From Gluconobacter kanchanaburiensis NBRC 103587 (GTDB lineage Bacteria; Pseudomonadota; Alphaproteobacteria; Acetobacterales; Acetobacteraceae), in contig NZ_BJVA01000003.1 of NCBI RefSeq assembly GCF_007988905.1, forward strand, positions 62,001-126,000: a stretch of DNA of 64,000 nucleotides, given 5' to 3'. This document shows, one piece after another, positions 56,780-64,000 of this stretch. Under the pieces are notes generated by a model. The model ran no database searches. It saw only the letters and a program-made list of their open reading frames with translations, and had not been told where the DNA came from. Positions within the stretch are counted from its first letter, which is position 1. Each line of letters opens with the position of its first letter. The position numbers were made by a program, and so were the translations under genes.

Positions 56780-57062
56780 GATGTACGACTCCGTACTATC
56801 GACTGCGAAAAGAAGGACGAGTACTGCAAGAAACCCTGTGAAGGCATTGCGTCAGTACTGGGGTACATGGGGATAGTACCAGCTCTTCCGAAAGGAGTAC
56901 CGAGTACCGTGGATTGTACGGTACACCAGCCGGAACTGGGGGTTGTACACAGCCTCTCTGTGGGCAATTCGGGATTGAATCCGCGACTCCCATGCAGACT
57001 GCGGCCTCCAGAGTTGTACACAGTGTGAACAAGATGGGGTACATTTTCAGAAAGCCGGGTAC
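56763..57062. repeat. Array of fifteen GTAC tetranucleotides
   Basis: GTAC occurs at 56763, 56783, 56793, 56821, 56855, 56863, 56876, 56897, 56904, 56916, 56921, 56945, 57016, 57039 and 57059. About one would be expected by chance in 300 bases of this composition. Contexts vary (GAGTACCG, TTGTACAC, GGGTACAT), so it is not a simple tandem repeat; it looks like many copies of a short binding motif. Confidence 0.85.
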
Positions 57063-57132
57063 CCCGGTATCCACAGGGATCATCTTAACCTCCAGCATTT
57101 CTTTCTTTTTTCTTTTATGATTAGTGGGCGGC
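56780..57132. other. Candidate chromosomal replication origin (oriC)
   Basis: Non-coding region between divergent maf and hemE, the gene pair that flanks the origin in Caulobacter- and Rickettsia-type alphaproteobacteria. DnaA-box-like sites are TTGTACACA at 56943-56951 and 57014-57022, inverted TTGTTCACA at 57024-57032, inverted TTGCCCACA at 56959-56967, and GTATCCACA at 57067-57075. A pyrimidine-rich, AT-rich tract (about 57090-57120) could be the unwinding element. Three GANTC sites (56787, 56977, 56985) could be CcrM targets. Fifteen GTAC tetranucleotides crowd 56763-57062. parAB/parS lie 21-50 kb away. Confidence 0.7.
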
Positions 57133-58194
57133 ATGATTTCGGAAAACGCACCTTCCTCACCCTCATCAAAACCGCTTTTGCGGGCCCTCCGTGGTGAGGC
57201 CGTCTGGCCGCCTCCGGTCTGGCTCATGCGTCAGGCAGGCCGTTATCTCCCCGAATTCCGCGCCATGCGTGACAGGGCCGACTTTCTGACCAGGTGCATG
57301 ACCCCGGACATGGCCACCGAGCTGACGATCCAGCCGATCCGCCGCTACGGCATGGACGGTGCGATCCTGTTTTCCGACATCCTGATCCTGCCCTGGGCCA
57401 TGGGTCAGTCCCTTGAATTCATTGAGGGTCGCGGTCCCGTGCTTAGCGCCATCCGCTCCGAAGCCGACCTCGCCCGGCTCGATCCAAAACGCGTACAGGA
57501 CGCCGTCGCACCAGTGCGCGAGACCTTGTCCCGCCTCGCCAAAGAGCTTCCCGACGTTACCACGCTTCTGGGCTTCGCAGGCAGCCCGTTCACGGTCGCC
57601 TGCTACATGGTCGAGGGCGGTGGATCGCGGGATTTCGCCGAAACCCGTCGCATGATGCAGACCAACCCAGGCCTGTTTGATCGCCTGATCGACACCCTGA
57701 CCTCGAGTACCGCCGAGATGCTCTGCGGCCAGATCGAAGCCGGGGCGGAAGCTGTGATGCTATTCGATTCCTGGGCAGGGATTCTGCCGCCTTCCGCTTT
57801 CCGCCGCTACGTGATCGAGCCGACACGCCAGATCGTCGCGTACATCCGCGCCCGTCATCCCAAGACTCCGATCATCGGTTTCCCACGCCTCGGTGGCATC
57901 ATGGTCCGTGAATACGCGCAGAAAACCGGCATCAACACGCTGGCGCTCGACACAGTCGCCGACCCGGCCCAGATTTCCGAACTCCTGTCCGAAGCCGTTC
58001 CGGGCCTCACCCTTCAGGGCAACATGGACCCGATGATCCTATTCTCCGGCGGTGAGACAATGATCCGCGAAGCTCAGGCCATCCGCGACGCAATGCGCGG
58101 AAAACCCCATGTTTTCAACCTCGGACACGGTGTCATGCAACATACGCCTCCTGAAAACGTGGCGGCCCTCGTCGAAGCGGTACGCGCGGTATGA
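57133..58194 (+). CDS. hemE: Uroporphyrinogen decarboxylase
   Basis: Cytosolic haem-pathway enzyme converting uroporphyrinogen III to coproporphyrinogen III. It has 353 residues. The family N-terminal block is PPVWLMRQAGRYLPEFR, followed by ILFSDILILPWAMG, FAGSPFTVACYMVEGGGS, MLFDSWAGILPP and FNLGHGVMQHTPPENV near the end. ATG 57133 is preferred; GTG 57124 would add three residues. The next gene starts inside its stop (ATGA). It borders the proposed origin and forms a possible operon with a HAD phosphatase and hemJ. Confidence 0.96.
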   Translation: MISENAPSSPSSKPLLRALRGEAVWPPPVWLMRQAGRYLPEFRAMRDRADFLTRCMTPDMATELTIQPIRRYGMDGAILFSDILILPWAMGQSLEFIEGRGPVLSAIRSEADLARLDPKRVQDAVAPVRETLSRLAKELPDVTTLLGFAGSPFTVACYMVEGGGSRDFAETRRMMQTNPGLFDRLIDTLTSSTAEMLCGQIEAGAEAVMLFDSWAGILPPSAFRRYVIEPTRQIVAYIRARHPKTPIIGFPRLGGIMVREYAQKTGINTLALDTVADPAQISELLSEAVPGLTLQGNMDPMILFSGGETMIREAQAIRDAMRGKPHVFNLGHGVMQHTPPENVAALVEAVRAV

Positions 58195-58907
58195 CAGGCC
58201 GTATGACAAAAGCCCTGGATCCGGCAGGCCAGTTGAAACTGGTTATTTTCGACTGTGATGGGGTTCTCGTGGATAGCGAAGGCCCCTCCTGCCGGGCCAC
58301 GGCGGAATTCGCCCGATCCAAAGGGCTGTCCATGACGGACGAAGAGGCACATAGGCGTTTCGCAGGCATGGCGCTCCCTCAGGTTGTCAGCGAACTTGAA
58401 GCCGAACTGGGTCATTCCCTACCTGACGAAACGGCATTCATTCTGCGTGAAAATCTCGTACAGATGATGAAAAAAAGCGCAGAACCCGTAAGCGGAGCGC
58501 CTGAAATGCTGTCAGGAATCCGGTCCTTGGGACTGCCGGTTCGTGTCGGGTCGAATTCTTCCCTCCGGGAGATGGACGCCAAGTTCGAGCGAACCGGAAT
58601 GACGCAGTTTTTTCCCGAAAACCGCATCCATTCCGCCAATGACATGGGCTGTCCCAAACCTGCTCCAGACGTGTATCTGTACGCAGCGAAGGCAGAGGGC
58701 GTTCTGCCAGAAAACTGTGTTGTGATCGAAGACAGCGATACTGGAGCAGAAGCCGCCTGGAAGGCTGGCATGGCCTGTGTGCTTCTTCGCTCTGAAGACA
58801 TGCCTGCCCCGCCCTTCTGGCCCGTCGAAGGTTCGGTCCGTATCGCCCATCTGGACGAGCTGGTACCGCTGCTCCGCCGGACGCTGGAAAGCCAGAAACC
58901 CGCATGA
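58191..58907 (+). CDS. HAD-family phosphatase (beta-phosphoglucomutase-like subgroup)
   Basis: 238-residue haloacid-dehalogenase hydrolase. Motif I is VIFDCDGVLVDSE, followed by a helical cap (RATAEFARSKGLSMTDEEAHRRFAG). Motif II is RVGSNSS, motif III lies near CPKPAPDVYLYAAKAEG, and motif IV is VIEDSDTGAEAAWKAGM. The closest families are beta-phosphoglucomutase-like and sugar-phosphate or 6-phosphogluconate phosphatases (YieH-like). Overlaps of four bases with hemE upstream and hemJ downstream show tight coupling, though a haem role is not implied by the family. Confidence 0.85.
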   Translation: MTGRMTKALDPAGQLKLVIFDCDGVLVDSEGPSCRATAEFARSKGLSMTDEEAHRRFAGMALPQVVSELEAELGHSLPDETAFILRENLVQMMKKSAEPVSGAPEMLSGIRSLGLPVRVGSNSSLREMDAKFERTGMTQFFPENRIHSANDMGCPKPAPDVYLYAAKAEGVLPENCVVIEDSDTGAEAAWKAGMACVLLRSEDMPAPPFWPVEGSVRIAHLDELVPLLRRTLESQKPA

Positions 58908-59350
58908 CTGACTTTCTCGCGACGTATCAGAGCTGGATCCTGTCCCTGCACATCATGGCGTTCATCGCCTGGATGGCCGGGACATTTTATCTCCCGCGTC
59001 TATATGTCTATCACTGTCAGGTGGTACCGGGTTCTGACGAGAGCGAGCGGTTCAAGGTCATGGAGCGCAAGCTTCTGCGCCAGATCATGACGCCCGCCAT
59101 GATCGTGACATTCCTCGCAGGCGGTGCCCTGGCCTCCATTCCTGGTCTGATCGACTGGAATGCGGGCTGGTGGTGGGCAAAGCTGATCTGCGTCTTCGGT
59201 CTCGCAGGATTTCACGGTGCCTGCGGAACATGGCGTCGTGGTTTCGCCGAAGACCGCAACCAGCACCCGGAAAAATTCTACCGGATTGCCAACGAAGTCC
59301 CCACAATCCTGATGATGATCATCGTCATCATGATCATCGTCCGCCCCTGA
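58904..59350 (+). CDS. hemJ: Protoporphyrinogen IX oxidase HemJ
   Basis: 148-residue membrane protein of the HemJ family, which oxidises protoporphyrinogen IX to protoporphyrin IX in bacteria lacking HemG/HemY. Four membrane helices are visible, starting SWILSLHIMAFIAWMAGTFYLPRLYVYH (with the conserved His of the first helix). Next come RQIMTPAMIVTFLAGGAL, AGWWWAKLICVFGLAGFHG and the C-terminal VPTILMMIIVIMIIVRP. RIANEVPT is typical. It is coupled by ATGA overlap to the HAD gene and shares the hemE transcript, making a haem mini-cluster beside the origin. Confidence 0.9.
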   Translation: MTDFLATYQSWILSLHIMAFIAWMAGTFYLPRLYVYHCQVVPGSDESERFKVMERKLLRQIMTPAMIVTFLAGGALASIPGLIDWNAGWWWAKLICVFGLAGFHGACGTWRRGFAEDRNQHPEKFYRIANEVPTILMMIIVIMIIVRP

Positions 59351-59364
59351 AAGAACTCTTTGAT

Positions 59365-59444
59365 AAAAGTTTTTGGGTGTCGCCTTTTTTCAAAAAGGTG
59401 ACAGTCTTCGAAGCTTTTTGAAAAAAGCTTCACCAAAAACTTTT
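59365..59444. repeat. Nested palindromic element (cruciform-like) downstream of hemJ
   Basis: Outer arms AAAAGTTTTTGG(G)TG (59365-59379) and CACCAAAAACTTTT (59431-59444) enclose two inner hairpins. These are GCCTTTTTT/CAAAAAGGTG (59382-59400) and GAAGCTTTTT/AAAAAAGCTTC (59410-59431). The three-stem layout suggests a mobile-type intergenic repeat. It also serves as a bidirectional terminator between hemJ and the SDR gene. Confidence 0.7.
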
Positions 59445-59451
59445 ATGACTT

Positions 59452-60423
59452 TCAGATCAGGCCGTATTTTACGCCGGTCATCTGTTCCGAGACGGTCCAC
59501 AGACGCGCGGCCAGTTCGGGTACATGCGCCAGAGCCGGCAGCCCCGCGATCCCCGGCACACCACGGCGTTCCCCCGGCCCCTGCGGACCATAATAGCTGC
59601 CGTCATGCGCCTGTGGACTGGCAAGAGCATAGAGCAGCGGCCACGCCCCCTCCTCGACCGTCTGCCCCATGGCATGAAACACCGGCCCGACGACACTGCG
59701 CGCCAGACCGCGCATGAACCGCGCGGCTTTGTTGGCGGACTGATCCAGATTGCCATTATTTGCGATGATATCACTCGCCGCCCAACCGGGATGCGCTGCA
59801 CGGGAATGGATGGGCCAGGGCGCTTTCGTGGCCCGGCGGTTCAGTTCGAGTGCAAACAGCAGGTTGGACAGCTTGCTCTGACGATACCGCACCATCGGAT
59901 TGTAGGAATGCCGCGCATTCAGATCGCCAAATGGGATCTCCCCTGTCAGCGCCGCCAGAGACGCCACCGTCATGACTGTCGCATTCCCCGCCGCCAGCAA
60001 TGGCAGCAGCCGTCCCGTCAGAGCGAAATGCCCGAGATGGTTGGTGCCGAACTGCAATTCGAACCCGTCTTTCGTCGTCAGACGTGTCGCAGGCCCCATG
60101 ACTCCGGCATTGTTCGCCAGAAGATGAATTGGCTCGCCCCGGCTGCGCATTGCGGATGCGAATGCCTCGATCCCGGCCAGAGATGCCAGATCCAGCAGTT
60201 CGAACCGCGCCTTGACGAACGGCACGCGCTCATGAAGCCGTGCCAGCGCCGCCTGTCCCTTGTCATGACTGCGACCGCTCAGCACGATTGCAGCGCCCTG
60301 TTTCGCCAGCCCGCAGGCGACCTCAAACCCCAGCCCCCCGGTTGATCCGGTGATGAGCGCCGTCTTTCCGTCCAGACGTTCAAGAGAGTCCGTGGACCAT
60401 TCGGGAGCGGAGGGCTGTGTCAT
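59452..60423 (-). CDS. Short-chain dehydrogenase/reductase
   Basis: 323-residue classical/extended SDR resembling retinol dehydrogenase or WW-domain-oxidoreductase-like enzymes. The cofactor motif is TGSTGGLGFEVA, with the Arg of VLSGRSHDK suggesting NADP(H). NNAGVMG and the catalytic Ser in MTVASLAA with YRQSK (YxxxK) complete the set. The start at ATG 60423 gives MTQPSAPEWSTDSL. The substrate is unknown. The gene lies between the cruciform repeat and a DedA gene on the same strand. Confidence 0.85.
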   Translation of the reverse strand: MTQPSAPEWSTDSLERLDGKTALITGSTGGLGFEVACGLAKQGAAIVLSGRSHDKGQAALARLHERVPFVKARFELLDLASLAGIEAFASAMRSRGEPIHLLANNAGVMGPATRLTTKDGFELQFGTNHLGHFALTGRLLPLLAAGNATVMTVASLAALTGEIPFGDLNARHSYNPMVRYRQSKLSNLLFALELNRRATKAPWPIHSRAAHPGWAASDIIANNGNLDQSANKAARFMRGLARSVVGPVFHAMGQTVEEGAWPLLYALASPQAHDGSYYGPQGPGERRGVPGIAGLPALAHVPELAARLWTVSEQMTGVKYGLI

Positions 60424-60446
60424 GAGGTCTGTCCTTCCAGTCTGTG

Positions 60447-61088
60447 TCAGCTCGTTTTTTTGTCCACACGCGATTCCTCGCGCTTTTCGTCTTCCTTGGC
60501 CTGCCGGAGTGCCTCATCCGTCAGGCGTTTCTCGTTTTTCTTGAGAAAAACGAGCGCCCCGACCAGACAGCAGACCCCCACGACCGCCATGGCGATTCCG
60601 ACTGGCCCGGTGATTTTCTCGATCTGCTTGCCAAGCTCATAGGTCACAAAGGCATAGCCACCGGCCCAGCAGATGCCACCGAGTGCATTGAAAAATAGGA
60701 ACGAATGCCAGGGCATCCGGTTGGCTCCTGCCAGCAATGCCACGAACACGCGCAGCACCGCGACGAAACGCCCCAGAAACACGACGATCCCGCCATGCCT
60801 GCGGAACAGATACCGCCCCAGCATCAGCCGCTCTTCGGTCAGACCGACTTTCTGGCCGTGCTTTTTCAGAATGCCGTAACCAAAGTGATGGCCAATCAGA
60901 TAGCCGATATTGTCGCCCATGATGGCGCCAAGGACGGCCGCGAGCGCGATCCAGCGGATTTCCAGATGATGGGTGCTACCCGCGTAGAGCGAAGCGGCGA
61001 TGATGACGCTTTCTGCCGGAAGAGGAAGGCCCATGCTCTCGAACATGACGGTGATGCCGACGACGCCATAGCCATACTGCACCAGCAT
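60447..61088 (-). CDS. DedA-family membrane protein
   Basis: 213-residue SNARE-associated/DedA-type inner-membrane protein, a family linked to lipid carrier flipping and membrane homeostasis. Marks are VMFESMGLPLPAESVIIAASLYAG (family Glu/Pro motif), GAIMGDNIGYLIGHHFGYGIL, the FLGRFVAVLRVFVALLAGANRMPWHSFLFFNALGG block (conserved R-x3-P/R region) and C-terminal helices. A charged C-terminal tail ends RVDKKTS. The start is uncertain: ATG 61088 lacks a ribosome binding site and the frame is open further upstream. It is divergent from the S9 peptidase. Confidence 0.82.
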   Translation of the reverse strand: MLVQYGYGVVGITVMFESMGLPLPAESVIIAASLYAGSTHHLEIRWIALAAVLGAIMGDNIGYLIGHHFGYGILKKHGQKVGLTEERLMLGRYLFRRHGGIVVFLGRFVAVLRVFVALLAGANRMPWHSFLFFNALGGICWAGGYAFVTYELGKQIEKITGPVGIAMAVVGVCCLVGALVFLKKNEKRLTDEALRQAKEDEKREESRVDKKTS

Positions 61089-61196
61089 GTGATCGAGAAA
61101 ATGACTGAGATGAAACAGTGTCCTGGTCCTGTTCAAGCTGTGGCGGAAGAGAGTGCCACCGGCTACGATACTACGGCATCGGAGACAGGATGAGAA

Positions 61197-63107
61197 ATGA
61201 CGACATCGCCTTCCCCCATAGCCAACCCTTCTGTATCGGGAAACTGGCCGTCCTGGGTGACGCCCGAACTGGTGGCGGGTCGCACGCTGTCTTTCTCCGA
61301 ACTCCGCACTGCTGGGAACTGGACCTTCTGGCTCGAAAGCCGCCCGGATGAACAGGGCCGCTCCGTCATCACGGGCCGTAATCCGGACGGAAAGATCCAC
61401 GACCTGATCCCGCCTGGCTACTCGGTCGGCACCCGCGTGCATGAATATGGCGGCGGCGCATGGGATGTGCGCCTGAAGAAGGGTGTCCCGCAGGTCGTTT
61501 TCAGTGATCGCAAACGCGGTGGGGTCTGGTTCAGCGATGGCACCACCGCCACGCAATGGGCCGAAGCTGGCGAAATCCCTGAACATCGCTACGCTGATCT
61601 CACCTTCGATCTCACATCCGACGCCGTATTCTGCGTCCGTGAAACTCATGGTGAGGGCGTGCCCGTCGCAGCTCTCGTCCATGTTCATTCTGACGGACGC
61701 GAAACCGTTCTGGTGGAAGGGGCGGATTTCTACGCCGCCCCCCGCCCCTCACCCGACGGCTGTTTCCTCGCATGGTTCAGCTGGAACGACCCGGCCATGC
61801 CCTGGACCGTCACGACCCTCTGCGTCGCCCCCTTGGATCGCACAACCGGCACGCTCGGCCCCGTGACAAACCTTTCAGGCCCCGAACCATGCAGCATCAT
61901 CGAACCCTGCTGGTCCCCTGACTGCACGCTCTACGCAACGTCCGACGCCTCGGGCCGCTGGACCCCCATCCGCTTTTCCCATGACGATACAGATTGGCAC
62001 CCCCACTCCCTCAACGGCGCCAACGCAGAAATCGGTCTGCCGCACTGGGTCTTCGGTCAACGCAGTATGGTCCCGCTGCCCGGAAACAGATTGCTGGCCC
62101 TTGGTATCCGTCATGGCCTCAACCACGTCCTGCTGGAAGACAACGGACGGTGGACGGATGTCTCCCTCGGCACCCCCGTCAACGTCCCGCAACCGCTCGA
62201 AGACGGACGTTTCGCCTGGATCGACTCCCCCGCCGATGCCCCAGCCGCCATTGCTACAGGCCGCATTGGCGAGCCCTGCGACCGTTTCCGCAACAGCGTC
62301 ACACTCCCGCCCGGCGTTACGAAAGCCGATATCGCAACTCCCACACCCCTGACCTTTCCGACCACCAACGGAGCAGAAGCCCACGCCCTGTTCTACGCCC
62401 CAGCCAGCAGCACCAGCGCGTTGCGGGAAGGAGAAAAACCCCCACTCGTCGTCATGGCGCATGGCGGCCCGACCGGCCGCGCCAATCCGTCCTTCGCCTT
62501 CAAGGTGCAGTGGTGGACCTCGCGCGGTTTCGCCGTCCTCGACGTCAATTATCGCGGCTCAACCGGCTTCGGCCGCGCTTATCGCGAAGCATTGGACAGG
62601 CAGTGGGGCGTCGCGGATATCGAAGACTGTCTCGCCGGCGTGAAGGCCGTTCTCGACCGCGGCCTCGCTGACCCAGCCCGCTGCGTCATCCGCGGTAGCA
62701 GCGCCGGCGGCCTGACTGTCCTGGGGGCTCTTGCACAGTCAGACCTCTTCGCTGCCGGAACGTCCCTCTATGGCGTCACGGATCTGCGCGCTCTCGCCGA
62801 AGAAACCCATAAATTCGAAGCCCGCTATCTGGACGGCCTGATCGGCCCCTATCCCGAAGACGAGGCGGTGTATCTGAAACGTTCTCCCATCACGCAGGCA
62901 GGCGGAATTTCCGTTCCCGTCCTGTTCCTGCATGGCGGCGCAGATAAGGTCGTCCCCCTGTCACAGGCGGAATCCATGCGCACAAAACTCGAACATTCCG
63001 CCCTGCACGTCTATCCGGAGGAAGCCCATGGCTTCCGCGCCCGCGAAACCATAGAAGACGCCCTGCAACGGGAACTCGCCTTCTATCAGCAGGTTTTCAA
63101 TTCATAG
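61197..63107 (+). CDS. S9-family prolyl oligopeptidase-like peptidase
   Basis: 636-residue serine peptidase. An N-terminal beta-propeller-like region (about 1-380) has repeats such as VHEYGGGAWDVR and PRPSPDGCFLAWFSWNDPAMPW. The alpha/beta-hydrolase domain has the oxyanion block MAHGGPTGRANPSFAFKVQWW, GFAVLDVNYRGSTGFGRAYRE, the nucleophile RGSSAGGLTVLG, the Asp in HGGADKVVPLSQ and the His in PEEAHGFRA. No signal peptide is visible, so it is probably cytosolic. This resembles acylaminoacyl-peptidase or dipeptidyl peptidase-type S9 enzymes. Confidence 0.9.
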   Translation: MTTSPSPIANPSVSGNWPSWVTPELVAGRTLSFSELRTAGNWTFWLESRPDEQGRSVITGRNPDGKIHDLIPPGYSVGTRVHEYGGGAWDVRLKKGVPQVVFSDRKRGGVWFSDGTTATQWAEAGEIPEHRYADLTFDLTSDAVFCVRETHGEGVPVAALVHVHSDGRETVLVEGADFYAAPRPSPDGCFLAWFSWNDPAMPWTVTTLCVAPLDRTTGTLGPVTNLSGPEPCSIIEPCWSPDCTLYATSDASGRWTPIRFSHDDTDWHPHSLNGANAEIGLPHWVFGQRSMVPLPGNRLLALGIRHGLNHVLLEDNGRWTDVSLGTPVNVPQPLEDGRFAWIDSPADAPAAIATGRIGEPCDRFRNSVTLPPGVTKADIATPTPLTFPTTNGAEAHALFYAPASSTSALREGEKPPLVVMAHGGPTGRANPSFAFKVQWWTSRGFAVLDVNYRGSTGFGRAYREALDRQWGVADIEDCLAGVKAVLDRGLADPARCVIRGSSAGGLTVLGALAQSDLFAAGTSLYGVTDLRALAEETHKFEARYLDGLIGPYPEDEAVYLKRSPITQAGGISVPVLFLHGGADKVVPLSQAESMRTKLEHSALHVYPEEAHGFRARETIEDALQRELAFYQQVFNS

Positions 63108-63117
63108 ATCCTCGGTC

Positions 63118-63501
63118 TCAGTCGTCGGAAAGTCCGAACTGGCTGGGATAGGGCATGGCGTTGCGGCTGAGCTTCTTCTTTTTCCAGTCTGCCAGCGCCC
63201 TGTCATATTCGACATGGCGCAGGGCGAACTGCAAAGCTTCCACATGCCGCTCGTCGGCCGGGTCCATCATGTTCTTGCGCCAACCCGCCGCAATCAGCCA
63301 GTATTCCCCGGCCAGCCGCCACTCCCCGGCTTCATGATGCTGCAGCGCCAGCCGCTCAAGCCCATGATATTTATTCTTCGGATTGGCGAGCGCGTCGGGC
63401 GTGAGGATGAAATCATCCCCTTTCCAGAGGAATGTCGATTTCATGTAGGGAAACTGCCGGGTCATCACACCCGGATCTCCGAAATGCTCCTTGATCAGCA
63501 T
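63118..63501 (-). CDS. Unknown protein with ANR-like helical segment
   Basis: 127 residues from ATG 63501; the frame stays open to GTG 63636, so up to 172 are possible. A helical segment (about residues 45-96: YHGLERLALQHHEAGEWRLA, then EYWLIAAGWRKN) resembles the pattern of ANR-family regulators. That match is only by eye. No signal or membrane segments. A basic patch (WKKKKLSR) lies near the C-terminus. It faces an AT-rich promoter-like region and the DMT permease. Function unassigned. Confidence 0.45.
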   Translation of the reverse strand: MLIKEHFGDPGVMTRQFPYMKSTFLWKGDDFILTPDALANPKNKYHGLERLALQHHEAGEWRLAGEYWLIAAGWRKNMMDPADERHVEALQFALRHVEYDRALADWKKKKLSRNAMPYPSQFGLSDD

Positions 63502-63636
63502 CGGAACCAGCCTGTCGTAAGACCTACGCCATTCGCACTGCACAGACCGTTCCCCTGAAAAGCCGTATTGAAGAATGCCGCTTCTATAACGGGCGCTTCC
63601 ATCAGAGTCGATTTCTGCACCTGAGCCAGAACCCAC

Positions 63637-63856
63637 GCAAAGCAGAATCGAATGTCAATCAATAACATTTTTAGTGTTATATATAAATAAATAAATGTTA
63701 CATTGAAGTGCGTAATAAATTAGGGAAGAAAATGTCCGCTATTCTGTAAACGGGTTTGAATTCCCATAATACTTCTTCTAAGAAGCCTCACCGAAATTAC
63801 TGGTGCCCTGTTTCAGGCCTGCCTATTTCCTCTTCTCTTTAGAATCCCAGAGTCTC
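63637..63856. other. AT-rich intergenic region
   Basis: About 220 bases, very AT-rich between 63650 and 63725 (TTAGTGTTATATATAAATAAATAAATG core). It probably contains divergent promoters for the unknown gene and the downstream permease. I see no repeat or recognisable operator. Confidence 0.4.
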
Positions 63857-64000
63857 ATGGACACCAAAACCCTCTTCTCCGGAATGGCGCTGGCCTTCGG
63901 AGCCTATTCCGCATTTGCCGTCAGCGACGCCTTCTCCAAACTGCTGGACGGGAGTCTCGATCCTTTCGAGGTTGCGTTTTTTGGCGGGGTGTTCGGGTTC
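63857..64000 (+). CDS. DMT/EamA-type permease (5' end only)
   Basis: First 48 residues only, running off the window edge. MALAFGAYSAFAVSDAFSKLLDG and DPFEVAFFGGVFGF are the first helix and start of the second of an EamA/DMT superfamily transporter, which exports metabolites or drugs. The ATG at 63857 is plausible. Identity rests on the hydrophobic pattern and AFAVSDAFSKLL, a common EamA start. Confidence 0.65.
   Translation, partial: MDTKTLFSGMALAFGAYSAFAVSDAFSKLLDGSLDPFEVAFFGGVFGF

Noticed and set aside
57080-57132. CtrA sites in the candidate origin
   Set aside because: A TTAA is present near 57084 but no second TTAA at the seven-base spacing is seen.

Overview
The window looks like chromosomal DNA of an acetic acid bacterium (Acetobacteraceae), most likely Gluconobacter. 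The strongest indicators are the paired PQQ alcohol dehydrogenase subunits adhA/adhB (757 and 478 residues, with one and three CxxCH haem sites) and a bacterial pyruvate decarboxylase. The chromosomal order rho / adhAB / mnmE-mnmG-rsmG-parA-parB is also consistent with this genus. Coding DNA is GC-rich with short intergenic gaps; a few AT-richer patches stand out. I see no rRNA operon, CRISPR array, insertion sequence or prophage. Species and strain cannot be fixed from sequence alone.

Layout. 0-1 kb: polyamine genes speE (cut by the window edge) and speD. 1.3-4.7 kb: the ilvB-ilvH-ilvC branched-chain amino acid operon. 4.7-9.7 kb: miaA, serB, a Gly-rich secreted protein, a DciA-like protein, mutY and an unknown. 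10.4-15.7 kb: pdc, a CorA-family transporter, ahcY and a DUF3597 protein. 15.8-20.4 kb: a lipoprotein histidine acid phosphatase coupled to a TonB-dependent receptor, then an L,D-transpeptidase. 20.5-26.1 kb: an unusual E2 (sucB), a two-gene GMC dehydrogenase, rho and ogt. 26.6-30.3 kb: adhA-adhB. 30.4-35.9 kb: mnmE-mnmG-rsmG-parA-parB. 36-40 kb: tRNA-Lys and an AT-richer CHASE2 / secreted / M48 lipoprotein cassette. 40-42.7 kb: a histidine phosphatase coupled to a large unknown PLP-fold protein. 42.9-47.5 kb: rmlBACD and a glycosyltransferase (dTDP-rhamnose and surface polysaccharide). 47.5-52.5 kb: a HIT protein, a sugar MFS porter, a micro-membrane protein, znuACB with a Zur-like operator, and a lytic transglycosylase. 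52.6-56.1 kb: ybaK, galE, DUF2501, an AGE epimerase and tRNA-Ala. 56.2-59.4 kb: maf, a candidate chromosomal origin, hemE, a HAD phosphatase and hemJ. 59.4-64 kb: SDR, DedA, an S9 peptidase, an unknown and the start of a DMT permease.

How it fits together. Several features point to this being the origin-proximal part of the chromosome. parAB is present with three parS-type palindromes (7465, 31324, 33610). hemE has a 350-base non-coding neighbour carrying DnaA-box-like sites, a pyrimidine-rich tract and a striking array of fifteen GTAC tetranucleotides. Metabolically, pdc feeds acetaldehyde formation, AdhAB is the periplasmic ethanol oxidase, and rml plus galE serve envelope polysaccharides. 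The best candidates for undescribed biology are the GTAC-array origin, the CHASE2/M48 cassette, the phosphatase/PLP pair, the receptor/phosphatase pair, and an E2 acyltransferase lacking its peripheral subunit-binding domain.
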